Shown here: one piece after another, positions 53,538 to 63,072 of the stretch | How the letters are laid out: each line of letters starts with the position of its first letter | How positions within the stretch are numbered: the stretch's first letter is position 1 | Assembly: GCA_943736015.1 (NCBI GenBank) | Contig: OX031060.1 | Coordinates: 12,909,501-12,973,500, forward strand | DNA: 64,000 nt | Direction: 5' to 3' | From: Tridacna crocea | Taxonomy: Eukaryota > Mollusca > Bivalvia > Cardiida > Cardiidae | The notes under the pieces: generated by a model | The model's input: only the letters and a program-made list of their open reading frames with translations | Told to the model about the DNA's origin: nothing | The model's database searches: none | Made by a program: the position numbers and the translations under genes

Positions 53538-53765
53538 TTAATCTTTACCACTCGCCAAAAAGGCAGACTTTCTCAACTTGAAAGCATTATGCACTTGACA
53601 ATTCAAGCAAGGCTCAAACAGTGCAATTTATACTTGATAGGGAAGAAAACATCGTGGAAAATGAAGAAAATGCTGGGTACCAGCATATCCTTCTTTTCCC
53701 GCAGTGTTTTCAAAAGTCTTGTATCTCAGGACCATAAAATCCTGAGATTGTTTGGTAAAGGGGTA
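53538..53765 (-). mobile_element. PalA copy
   Basis: TTAATCTTTACCACTCGCC start. Core GCTGGGTACCAGC is symmetric about GGTACC; right arm decayed. Confidence 0.8.
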
Positions 53766-53877
53766 CACAAAACAGGTACATGAAAAGTACTGTTTGGAAA
53801 AAAAAACATTTCTTTACCACAGTGTGAATGGTTTTCCTTTGTAGTGTTGCAAAAAGTGCTTTTGTATAAAACTGGGT

Positions 53878-54094
53878 TTAACCCATTACCAGGCAATCCC
53901 TACTTTTGACACCCCTAAGACAGAAGCCTTTTGAAAACATTGTGGGAAAAGGAGAAAATGCTGGTAACCAGCATTTTCTCCTTTTCCCACATTGTTTTCT
54001 ACCCTTCACAAATTTTCTGTCACTTTTATTTTGTCGTCTGCAAATGCTTTCAATTTGGATAAGCCTATAATATTGTAGTTTGGTAAAGAGTTAA
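53878..54094 (+). mobile_element. PalA copy, full length
   Basis: TTAA both ends. Core near perfect (CACATTG on the right); 12 bp lost in the right flank. Right TTAA shared. Confidence 0.93.
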
Positions 54095-54320
54095 CTCATA
54101 TACCAAAGGACAATATTTTAGGCTTGTCCAAATCAAAAGCATTTTCAGATGACAAAGTGAAAGTGACTGAAAACTTAAAATTTGTTTTGTAAAGGATAGA
54201 AAACATTGCGGGAAAAGGAGAAAATGCTGGTTACCAGCATTTTCTCCTTTTCCCACAATGTTTTCAAAAGGCTTCTTTCTCATGGTCGTTAAAAGTAGAG
54301 ATTATGTGGTAGTGGGTTAA
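54091..54320 (-). mobile_element. PalA copy, tail-to-tail
   Basis: Perfect inner core; outer ACATTGCGGG versus CCCACAATG is a one-sided change. Its right end TGGGTTAA was the SINE target. Confidence 0.93.
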
Positions 54321-54629
54321 GCCAAGCCCTGATAGCTCAGTTGGTAGTGTGCAGGACTTGAAAACAGGCAGTAGCTGTTTTGAACCTTGGCTCCAACAAT
54401 TTCTTTCTAAGGATTGATGATAGTCACTGAGACAGGGTTCATTCCTCTTTCACTGCTGACCATTGTTTTCACGATAGTTACGTGGGAAAGCAGCCATTTA
54501 CTTGAAAAGAATATTGTTTGGAGTAGTGGTAAAAGAAACTCCAGAAAAGCATGGATAGGTGCACTGGCTGCTGCAATATAATTGAAATGACGTCAAAAAC
54601 GGCATTAAACACTATACAATCAGTCAATC
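54321..54629 (+). mobile_element. SINE-2 copy, full length
   Basis: GCCCTGATAGCTCAGTTGGT head, GGAAAGCAGCCATTTACTTG body, ACGGCATTAAACACTATACA end and a short CAATCAGTCAAT tail. TGGGTTAA before and TGGGTTTA after are the probable target duplication. Confidence 0.88.
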
Positions 54630-54971
54630 CAGTGATGGGTTTAGTTTAAAAAAACATCAAATTATTTCACGAAATCATTAATTAATAAATGGGAAGAAAA
54701 TTAGTACAGCTTTGATAATCAAGATGAAATAGCAAATTTAGTGAGTCTTTTGAAGTATCATTCATCTCAATATTTCCAAAGGTCATTCTACCCGTAGGTG
54801 GGCTAGATATGTGCCTATATTCATGACAGAAAAGAGTGGAATCAATAAATAACTACATAGCAACAGTAGAGACTGGGAATTACTCACTGTATCCACTTGA
54901 TATTGAAATATAAAGTGCAACACATCAATAATACAGACCAGTCATTGGAAGAGTGATCCAGCCCTCAACAT
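54630..54971. other. Stretch with nothing recognised
   Basis: No supported feature. Confidence 0.3.
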
Positions 54972-55201
54972 ATAACTCATTACCAAACGACAGTATTTTA
55001 GGCTTGTCCAAATTGAAAGCATGTGCAGACGTCAAAATAAAAGTGACTGAAAACTGTGAAATTTGTTTTGTGAAGAGTAGGAAACATTGTGGGAAAAGCA
55101 CAAAATGCTGGTTACCAGCATTTTCTCCTTTTCCTACAGTGTTTTCTGAAGGCTTCTTCCTCAGGGTCGTTTTAAGTAGGAATTGTGTGGTAATGGGTTA
55201 A
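54972..55201 (-). mobile_element. PalA copy, full length
   Basis: ATAA left, TTAA right. Left arm has AAAAGCACAAAATGC; inner core perfect. Confidence 0.92.
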
Positions 55202-55242
55202 CCCATACAGTGTCTCTTATACTTGTAAATGCTTTTTGCAAC

Positions 55243-55296
55243 AAGTGTAGATCAAGACCAGATGATGCAGTTTGATCTTGGATCTATTACTGTCCA
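55243..55296. repeat. Snap60 fold-back copy
   Basis: GTGTAGATCAAGACCAGATG opposed by CAGTTTGATCTTGGATCTAT. Confidence 0.6.
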
Positions 55297-55322
55297 ATGT
55301 ATTGAAGAATTTCCAGACCTAT

Positions 55323-55516
55323 TTAACCTTTACCAAACAATCCCTAGTTTTCACAACCCTGAGATAGAAGCCTGTGAAAAACATTGTGGGAAAGGGAGAA
55401 AATGATAGTAACCAGCATTTTATCCTTTTCCCACAATGTTTTCTACTATGCTTGAAACAAATTTCAATTTCTCAGTTATGTTTATTTTGTCGTGTGCAAG
55501 TGCTTTCAAGTTGGAC
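55323..55516 (+). mobile_element. PalA copy, right end missing
   Basis: TTAACCTTTACCAAACAATC start. Core GATAGTAACCAGC; stops after CAAGTTGGAC. Confidence 0.82.
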
Positions 55517-55675
55517 TTTATGACAAATTGAAATTTGTTTTGGGAAGGGTAGAAAACATATGGGCAAGAGAGGGAGAAAATGATCAGTTACCAGCATTTT
55601 CTTTTTTTCCCACAATGCTTCGAAAAGCATCTCTTTCAGGGTAGTTAAAAGTCGGGATTGTGTGCTAAAGAGATA
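55517..55675 (-). mobile_element. PalA copy, left end missing
   Basis: Fused directly to the previous truncated copy. Core GATCAGTTACCAGC; end GCTAAAGAGATAA. Confidence 0.75.
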
Positions 55676-55681
55676 ATCTTC

Positions 55682-55840
55682 TTCAACTCTTCACCAAATG
55701 ATAAAATTATAAGCAACTGGCATTTCTCCTGTTCCCGCAATGTTTTTGAAAGCCTTTTTTGTGCTCAAGGTTATGGAATTACGTGATTTTTCTCAATGTC
55801 ATAAAATGAAAAATCATAGGATTGTGTGGTAAAGGCTTTA
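55682..55840 (-). mobile_element. PalA derivative without left core arm
   Basis: TCAACTCTTCACCAAATGAT then CAACTGGCATTTCTCCTGTT; end GTGTGGTAAAGGCTTTA. Confidence 0.6.
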
Positions 55841-56006
55841 TGAAAAAGAAAACTTGCAGTAAAGATTATCTTGCAGTAAATTCTCATCAATCTTGTATCA
55901 TTTTATGTCATGAAAATTTCATTTTGACATTTTATGGAACAGCCATAAATATTAATCATTCCCTTGAAGACTACTGTCTCATCTTCATTTTTAATACAAC
56001 CCATAC

Positions 56007-56063
56007 AGATCATGATTAGACTATTGTTAGTTTATAGTCTGATCTTGAATCTACTGACTGTCC
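56007..56063. repeat. Snap60 fold-back copy, decayed
   Basis: CAGATCATGATTAGACTATT opposed by ATAGTCTGATCTTGAATCTA. Confidence 0.5.
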
Positions 56064-56169
56064 TTTCTGCAGAAGTATTCTGGTCAAATGTCTCGAAGCA
56101 TGCATTCATTTTGGCTTTTTTTTTTGGAGTTGAAGATCATGCAAACGGTGTAGATTGAAATTATGTGTT

Positions 56170-56398
56170 TTAACCCATTACCAAACGACAATATTTTAGA
56201 CTGGTCCAAATTGAAAGCATTTTTAGACGACAAAATAAAAGTGACTGAAAATTGGAAATTTGTTTTGTGAAGGGTAGAAAACACTGTGGGAAAAGGAGAA
56301 AATGCTGGTTACCAGCATTTTCTCCTTTTCCCACAGTGTTTTCAAAAGGCTTCTTTCTCAGGGGAGTCAAAAGTAGAAATTGTGTGGTAATGGGTTAA
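56170..56398 (-). mobile_element. PalA copy with compensated CACTGTG/CACAGTG
   Basis: TTAA both ends. The stem is perfect including the changed outer pair. Right TTAA shared. Confidence 0.95.
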
Positions 56399-56528
56399 CC
56401 TATCACCATACCATATTTTTTTCATAGAAGTCTTTTTAGATACTTTGGAAAAAGGAGATTATGCTGGAACCAACATATTGTCCTTTTATCACAATATTTT
56501 TCACACTTAACAAAGATAAATCAGATTG
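56395..56528 (+). mobile_element. PalA-derived short element
   Basis: TTAACCTATCACCATACC start; core GGAGATTATGCTGGAACCAA; ends CAAAGATAAATCAGATTG. A sister segment lies at 56771-56905. Confidence 0.65.
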
Positions 56529-56529
56529 T

Positions 56530-56770
56530 TTAACCCTTTCCCACACAATGACGACTTTTGACGACCCTTAGAAAGACACATTTTGAAAACATTGTGGGAA
56601 AAGGAGAAAATGCTGGTAAACCAGCATTTTCTCCTTCCTTTTCCCACAGTGTTTTCTACCCTATCCCCTATCAATAAACAATTGCACGATTGGAGCCACA
56701 TTGAAATTGTTGTCTTGAAATGCTTTCAATTTGGACAGGGCTAAAATTTTGGCGTCTGGTAAAGATTTAA
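56530..56770 (+). mobile_element. PalA copy, right-half variant
   Basis: TTAA both ends. Core GCTGGTAAACCAGC has one extra A; CTCCTTCC is duplicated in the right arm. Confidence 0.9.
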
Positions 56771-56905
56771 GCAATCACCAAACCATCATTATTTTCTCAG
56801 AAGGCTTTTCAGATATTATTAAAAAAAAAAAAGAGATAATACTGCAACCAACATTTTGTCCCTTTTTCACGATATTTATACTCACAAAGACAAATCAGAT
56901 TGTTG
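56771..56905 (+). mobile_element. Second copy of the 56395-56528 segment
   Basis: Shares ACCATAC/CAAACCATCATTATT, GAGATWATRCTGSAACCAAC and CAAAGACAAATCAGATTGTT including the flank, so the unit was duplicated with its neighbourhood. Confidence 0.6.
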
Positions 56906-56937
56906 AATCATCTTTTTTGCAATCTTGGAATGAAAGA

Positions 56938-57156
56938 TTAACCCATTACCACACAATCCCTACTTTTGACGCCTCTGAGAAAAAAGCCCTCTGAAAACAC
57001 TGTAGGAAACCAGCATTTTCTCCTTTTCTCCTTTTCCCACAGTGTTTTCTACCCTTCCCAGATCAAATTTCAATTTTTCAGTCACCTTTATTTTGTCATC
57101 TGCAAATGCTTTCAATTTGAACCAGTCTAAAATTTTGACGTCTGGTAAAGAGTTAA
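56938..57156 (+). mobile_element. PalA copy, left core arm deleted
   Basis: TTAA both ends. ACACTGTAGGAAACCAGC joins the left flank to the right arm; TTTTCTCC is repeated. Confidence 0.88.
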
Positions 57157-57257
57157 ACCATTAGAGCTCTGAATTAATGAAATCAATCTTTTCAATTTGA
57201 AAAAAGAAAGCACTAGAATATTGCTATTTCAAGGTAAGAATATGTAACAAAATAGTA

Positions 57258-57322
57258 GACAGTATAAATCCAAGATTAGACTGCACATTCTATGCAGCCT
57301 GAGCATGATCTACATTCACTGC
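57258..57322. repeat. Snap60 fold-back copy
   Basis: AGACAGTATAAATCCAAGAT opposed by GAGCATGATCTACATTCACT. Confidence 0.6.
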
Positions 57323-57331
57323 AGAAGTAAT

Positions 57332-57493
57332 TTAACTCTTTTTAACTCGAAATTTGGTTTGGAAAGGGTAGAAAACATTGTGGGAAAAGGAGAAAATGCT
57401 GGTTTACCAGCATTTTCTCCTTTTCCCACAATGTTTTCAAATGGCTTCTTTCTCAGGGTCGTTAAAAGTCGGGATTGTGTGGTAAAGAGTTAA
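57332..57493 (-). mobile_element. PalA copy, left flank deleted
   Basis: TTAA both ends, 162 bp. Perfect hairpin with one extra central base (GGTTTACC). Confidence 0.9.
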
Positions 57494-57587
57494 GCCAGGT
57501 TCAAAGCTTTCAGGTTTGAATTTGTTGGCGTACTGTGATACTGACTCTAGCAGACAACAAATTTTTTTACTCCTTCACTTAGTAAAT

Positions 57588-57817
57588 ATAAACTCTTCAC
57601 CACACGAGAAAATTTTAGACTGGTCCAAATTGAAAGCATTTGCAGACGACAAAATAAAAGTGACTGAAAAATTGTAATTTGTTCTGGGAAGGGTAGAAAA
57701 CACTGTGGGAAAAGGAGAAAATGCTGGTTACCAGCATTTTCTCCTTTTCCCACAATGTTTTCAAAGGGTTTCCATCTCAGGGTCGTAAAAACCAGGGATT
57801 GTTTGGTAAAGGGTTAA
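57588..57817 (-). mobile_element. PalA copy, full length
   Basis: ATAA left, TTAA right (shared). Perfect inner core; CACTGTG versus CACAATG outer mismatch. Confidence 0.93.
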
Positions 57818-57976
57818 CAGATGACAAATCTGGTTCAAATGTTGGAAGTTAATTTAGGAAGGGTAGAAAACACTGTGGGAAAAGGACAAAATACTGATTA
57901 CCAGTATTTTCTTCTTTTCCCAAATGCTTTCAAAAGCCATTTTCCAAAAGATTGTTAAAACCGGGGATGGGTTTAA
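57814..57976 (-). mobile_element. PalA copy with compensated ATACTG/CAGTAT
   Basis: TTAA both ends, left flank shortened. AAAATACTG and CAGTATTTT changed together. Confidence 0.82.
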
Positions 57977-58160
57977 CTAGAATTATTTACCGGAAACAGT
58001 TATAGAACTGGGAGGACAAGATGGAGGGAATGACCCTCTTTGACTCCTCCAGAAGTTGAGAACATTATTATCCTCCAGAGTGCTTTTCCTGTTCCTGGTA
58101 ATGACATCAATTGACTTGTATTCCCTCATAGTGAGGACAAAAAGGTAAGTCCCCTTGTAG

Positions 58161-58370
58161 TTAACCCATTACCACACAATCCCGTAACTTTTTACGACCC
58201 TAAGAAAGAAGCCTTTAGAAAACATTGTGGGAAAAGGAGAAAATGCTTTTTCCACCATGTTTTCTACCCTCTGGAAAGAAATTTTAAGTTTTGAGTTACC
58301 TTTATTTTGTTGTCTGCAAGTGCTTTCAATCTGGAACAGTCTAAATTTTTTTCGTGTGGTAAAGGATTAA
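58161..58370 (+). mobile_element. PalA copy, core right arm partly deleted
   Basis: TTAA both ends. GAGAAAATGCTTTTTCCACC removes the centre. Confidence 0.9.
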
Positions 58371-58539
58371 AGACAACAGATGAAAATGTCACTGAGCAAT
58401 AGAGGAAATTGCTCAAACTTTGATTTTTTTTTTCCATTTTTTGGCTGTGGTTTTTTGATTATGTGAAGTGAAGAATGAAAAGATTTTACTTAAAGTGCTT
58501 TCTTGGTTATGGCATCAACTGACTTTTATTCCCTCGTAA

Positions 58540-58761
58540 TTAACTCATTACCAAATATTTTAGGCTTGTCCAAATCGAAAGCATTTGCAGACGACAAAAT
58601 AAAAGTGACTGAAAAATTGAATTCTTTTGTGAAGAGTAGAAAACAGTGTGGGAAAAGGAGAAAATACTGGTTATCAGCATTTCTTCCTCTTCCCACAATA
58701 TTTTCAAAAGGCTTTTTTCCCAGGGTCGTAAAAAGTAGGGATTGTGTGGTGATGGGTTTAA
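58540..58761 (-). mobile_element. PalA copy
   Basis: TTAACTCATTACCAAATATT (7-bp deletion) .. GGTGATGGGTTTAA. Core ACTGGTTATCAGC. Confidence 0.9.
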
Positions 58762-59023
58762 CCTTATAGGACAGAAAGGTAACCCGGTGTAGTAGACAAC
58801 ATTGAAAAGATCACCAAGCAATCGAGAAATTGTTCAAAGTGGGATTTTCTCCATTTATCGCTGTGATTTTTTATTCCATGAGGGGTGAAGGGATTTTATT
58901 GGGAGTGCTTAATACCTGTCTGGTAATGACAAAATTAAGTGAACAGTTTTCCTTCATACTGAGAAGAAAATTGAAATTCATCAAAAGTAACTGTCTAGTC
59001 TGCTAGTGGTAGGGGAAGGATCC

Positions 59024-59131
59024 TGTGCCAAGTTCTGGTAAAAAAAAAAAAACTCAAGGAAAAGCATGGATAGGTGCACCGGCTGCTGCTATACAACAGA
59101 AATAATGTTGAAAAAATACCATACAAACAAA
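59024..59131 (+). mobile_element. SINE-2 3' fragment
   Basis: TTCTGGTAAAA, GGAAAAGCATGGATAGGTGC and ACCGGCTGCTGCTATACAAC match the SINE-2 3' body. Confidence 0.7.
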
Positions 59132-59292
59132 CTGGTAAAGAGTACAACTGGCTTGGTTGAAAAAGTACATGGTAACCCTCTACCATAGTTAGCAGCATCA
59201 CTGAGTGAAATTGCTCATGTTTTTCAATTCCTCAAAATGTTTCTCTAGATAAGAATAGTGAACAGAGCCGTTTCTTCAATGGTCATGTTTAT

Positions 59293-59523
59293 TTAACCCT
59301 TTACCAAATGACAAAATTTCAGACTGGTCCAAAATGAAAGCACTTGCACTGACAACAAAATAAACTAAACTCAAAAATTGAAATTTGTTTCCAGCAGGGT
59401 AAAAAACATTGTGGGGAAAGGAGAAAATACTGGTTACCAGCATTTTCTCCTTTTCCCACAAGGTTTTCAAAAAGCTTCTATCTAAGGGTTGTAAAAACCA
59501 AGGATTGTTTGGTAAAGGGTTAA
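59293..59523 (-). mobile_element. PalA copy, full length
   Basis: TTAA both ends, right one shared. Core ACTGGTTACCAGC. Confidence 0.92.
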
Positions 59524-59738
59524 CTCTTTACCATAAAATCCAGGGTTTTAATAACCCTAAGAAAATATTGTAAAAAAAGGAGAAAATGTTGGTAACCAGC
59601 ATTTTCTCCTTTTTCCACAATCTTTTCTACACCATTTAATACAAATTCCATCACTTGAGCTACATATAAATTATTGCCTGCAAGTCCTTTCATCTTGGAC
59701 TTGTCTAATCTAAAATTTGTCCTTTGGTGAAGAGTCAA
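59520..59738 (+). mobile_element. PalA copy
   Basis: Starts in the neighbour's TTAA; core GTTGGTAACCAGC; right end AGAGTCAA. Confidence 0.85.
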
Positions 59739-59763
59739 AAATTAATGTCAACTGGTCAACCAT

Positions 59764-59920
59764 CTACTTAATGTAACAATCCAGACTTTAAACAACTTTG
59801 AGAAAGTGGCTAGTTTTAAAAACATTGTTCGAAATGAAAGGAAATACTGGTAACCACCAATTTTCTCCATATCCCATGGTGTTTTCTACTCTACTCTTTC
59901 AGTCACATTACAGCACACCC
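59764..59920 (+). mobile_element. PalA copy, decayed and truncated
   Basis: TAACAATCCAGACTTTAAAC and ACTGGTAACCACCAATTTTC. Confidence 0.6.
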
Positions 59921-59923
59921 ACA

Positions 59924-60157
59924 TTAGCCCTTTATCTGATGCCAAAATTTTAGCTTTGTACAAATAGAAAGCATTAATTTTGTAGACGACAATTTCAATG
60001 TGGTTCAAATGGTGGAATATTTCATTGACAGGGTAGAAAACATGGTGGGAAAAGGAGAAAATGCTAGTTTCCAGCATTTTCTCCTTTTCTCACAATGTTT
60101 TCAATAGCCTTCTTTTCCAGAGGCATTAAAAGTGGACATTGTGCGGGAAAGGTTTAT
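59924..60157 (-). mobile_element. PalA copy
   Basis: TTAGCCCTTTATCTGATGCC start. Core GCTAGTTTCCAGC; outer arms CATGGTGGG / TCTCACAATG. Confidence 0.8.
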
Positions 60158-60444
60158 AATACCTAATAGTTGATAAGGTGGTTCTCTAAAAATCTTGCAT
60201 GGAAGCAGGGAACCAAATATCACAACAGTAGATTTTTTTTCCCCCAGAATAAAAGCCTACAAAAAAAAATAATATACCTCATATTAATTATTTTCCAGGG
60301 GGAAAAAGAGAGGAGTGGAAAAAACTCTAATTAATGCTATTGATTCTTTATTCAGATTCATTGAATCACGATTTTACTCCCACTGTTTTCCATGGTGTCT
60401 TGTTGGATAATTGATTCGACATGAAAATGGAGAACTTTGCCAAT

Positions 60445-60651
60445 TTAACTCTTTACCAAATGACAAATTTTTGGACTGCCGACCAAATTCAAACCATCTG
60501 CAGATAACAAATTAAATTTTGTTGTAAATAAAATGATTTCTTACTTTGGTAGGGTAGAAAACATTGTGGGAAAGGGTGTAATTAAATGCTTGTTTCTATG
60601 GGCTTCTTTGTCAGGGTTGATAAAAGTCGGGTTTATGTGGTAAAGGGTTAA
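60445..60651 (-). mobile_element. PalA copy with core lost
   Basis: TTAA both ends. ATTGTGGGAAAGGGTGTAAT is followed directly by TGCTTGTTTCTATGGGCTTC. Confidence 0.85.
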
Positions 60652-60729
60652 CCTATTTTCTTACAGGTTATTGTTTAGCTATACATATCTTTATTTACCC
60701 TAGTTTAGTTTACTTAGTGTTCATGATGC

Positions 60730-60970
60730 AGGGAAATAAAGTTTTTGAAAACATTGCAAGAAAAGGAGAATAATACTTATGACAAATTTAATGTGGCTAT
60801 ATTATGATAGGATTTGTCTTTGGAGCGTATAAAAGACTGTGAGAAATGGTTGTTAACATGTGAGGAAAGGAGAAAATTTTAGTTAATAGGAATTCTGTTA
60901 AAATTTCTGTTCAGCAGAATGTACACCATTTCGCAAAATGCTTTCTTAAGGCTTTTGTCTTCAATAGTGG
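60730..60970. mobile_element. Several decayed PalA fragments
   Basis: AAAACATTGCAAGAAAAGGA (60750), GTGAGGAAAGGAGAAAATTT (60861) and AAGGCTTTTGTCTTC (60948). Confidence 0.4.
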
Positions 60971-61218
60971 TGGGTGGGTGGGTGGTTAGAATCAAAGTAC
61001 ATTTGAAACTAAAAGTTTAAAAGCATTCTATATTTGTCATTGAAAGAGGATTAGTAGTAGGAGGCCTTCTTCATCCAGATGTATCCTGGGAAATAATCCT
61101 ACACTTCGCTGTTAGACTTTCATTACTGAAGGAATGAATTCCATTTCCTCAAAGACTACGAATACAGTTTGTACACAAAATCGGAAGAGTGTTTAGTCAT
61201 AATCCAGAATAAAGCAGT

Positions 61219-61266
61219 GGGCAGTGTAGATCAGAGTACAGTCTGATCTTGATCAATTAACTGTCC
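61219..61266. repeat. Snap60 copy, shortened
   Basis: GGCAGTGTAGATCAGAGTAC opposed by AGTCTGATCTTGATCAAT. Confidence 0.6.
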
Positions 61267-61280
61267 ACAAAATTTTCTGC

Positions 61281-61471
61281 AGGGTTCATATTCTTAAGAA
61301 CATTCTCAGTCTTATTCTTAAAAATTTTGTCAACGTGAAAGTAACAGAACCTCTGATTGGCTAAACCAGTTGGTTTAGCCAGTCAGAAGTTCTGTTACTT
61401 TCGCAGTCAGAAAGTCTTGCAGAATAAGACAAAGAACATTCTTAAGAATGGTTGGTGAATACAGACCCTGG
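61281..61471. repeat. Pal2 fold-back element
   Basis: Centre CTGATTGGCTAAACCAGTTG GTTTAGCCAGTCAG; the left terminus lacks CACCAACC while the right end reads GGTTGGTGAATACAGACCCT. Confidence 0.85.
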
Positions 61472-61483
61472 ATAGTTTCACTC

Positions 61484-61712
61484 TTAACCCATTACCAAAC
61501 GAAAAATGTTTAGGCTTGTTCAAATCAAAAGCATTTGCAGACGACAAAATAAAAGTAAGTGAAAATTTGAAATTTGTTTTGTGAAAGGTAGAGAACATTG
61601 TGGGAAAAGGAGAAAATGCTGGTTACCAGCATTTTCTCCTTTTCCCACAATTTTTTCTGAAGGCTTCTTTCTTGGGGGCATCAAAAGTAGGGATTGTGTG
61701 GTAATGGGTTAA
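61484..61712 (-). mobile_element. PalA copy, full length
   Basis: TTAA both ends. Perfect inner core. Inserted just behind the Pal2 element. Confidence 0.93.
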
Positions 61713-61935
61713 ACACACACTCCCTAGTTTGAAGGATCATAATGGAATTTTTCTAACATCACCTTTCATTGCCGAAAAACATACTAATTAGTCTAAAGAC
61801 TTCGGTAGTTCGTGATTGATTAGCTGATAAGACACTGGCTCCCTGCATTGATTACAGATTAACGGAATCTTAGCCGAATCTATACCATTTTTGGAGATTG
61901 AGGGTAACGTTACATGAATCCCATTAGGGTGCCCG

Positions 61936-62078
61936 ATCCTTATTATGGACCTGAGAAAGGATTTCTTTCGAAAACCTTGCTGGAAAAAGAGGAAATGTTT
62001 TAAACTACAGTAAATGTGTCATCTCAGAATACTTTCAAATTGGTCAAGATCAAAATTTTGTTGTTTAGTAAAGATTTT
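61936..62078 (+). mobile_element. PalA remnant without core
   Basis: GGACCTGAGAAAGGATTTCT and CAAAATTTTGTTGTTTAGTA. Confidence 0.5.
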
Positions 62079-62231
62079 AGGACCTCTTATGGTAGTTAGA
62101 ATTTTCACGGTCTAAACTCTCTGCCAAATATGGGGACATTTTTGATGTTGCGAAAGAACACTTTTATAACTTTATGGCAACAGTACAGTAGAAGCTGGTG
62201 TAATGCAGACAAATGACCCTCCCCTACAAAA

Positions 62232-62330
62232 TGATCCATGGGTCATTTCGTTACATAGAGAAATTGACCCATGGGTCATTTCACTACGTAGAGAAATGAC
62301 CCGGGTCATTATTCTATGTAGAGAAATAAC
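62232..62330 (+). repeat. Three tandem units of about 32 bp, each palindromic
   Basis: GATCCATGGGTCATTTCGTT, GACCCATGGGTCATTTCACT and GACCCGGGTCATTATTCTAT, each followed by RTAGAGAAAT. Confidence 0.8.
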
Positions 62331-62604
62331 CTTCTGGTTAACACCGGCAATGCAGTTTCACTGTTGCTACAGTTGTTTACAAAGATTTTTAAGTATCTAA
62401 GCCATTTCTTTTGTTATGATTATCAATACTTTACAAGAATACTTTCATAGTCAATGTCTTTATTTATATAACAGTACTTCTTCATTTGACGGCAAATTTG
62501 TTTTTGAGGTAAATGCGGTAGCCCTCAGGGAAATGAATAACAAGGACAGTTTCAGTCTGGAAATTTGATCAAAATAAGTGCAAGTTTGAGGTTGCTTTTT
62601 AAGC

Positions 62605-62832
62605 TTAACCCTTTACCACACAATGACAACTTTTAACGACCCTGGGAAAGAGGCCTTTTAAAAAAATATTTTGGGAAAAGGAGAAAATGCTGGTAACCAG
62701 CATTTCCTTTTCCCAAAAAGTTTTCTACTCCATCAAAAAATGATAGTACTGTTTGAGCCACACTGAAATTGTCGTCTGCAAATGATTTCAATTTAGACAT
62801 GGCTTACATTTTGTCGTCTGGTAAAGGGTTAA
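62605..62832 (+). mobile_element. PalA copy, right-half variant
   Basis: TTAA both ends. Core GCTGGTAACCAGC; TTTCTCC deleted from the right arm. Confidence 0.9.
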
Positions 62833-63072
62833 ATGCCTCGCTTAGTGTACAGTGTAAATTCAAGATCACGTGTATAATTTCAATGAACAAGGGCCACAAA
62901 GACAAGTTACTATGCAAGAAGCAAGGGTTAAATTTCATTTAATAATGTCTTAGCTCCCACTTGCTTTGCTAAATTTGAATTTTAAGTCTTTCACTATGAA
63001 GAAATGATTGACACCTCGTCATTTAATTGCTACAAGTCTAGTTCCATTGCAAGAAGTAGGAACAGTCTGGCC

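Larger units (their letters stand above)
58000..58980 (+). repeat. Old tandem duplication, unit about 400 bp
   Basis: TGACATCAATTGACTTGTAT / GGCATCAACTGACTTTTATT TCCCTC (58104, 58511), GAGCAATAGAGGAAATTGCT / AAGCAATCGAGAAATTGTTC (58394, 58816) and GATTTTACTTAAAGTGCTTT / GATTTTATTGGGAGTGCTTA mark successive units. Each of the first two carries its own PalA copy, in opposite orientation. Confidence 0.7.
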
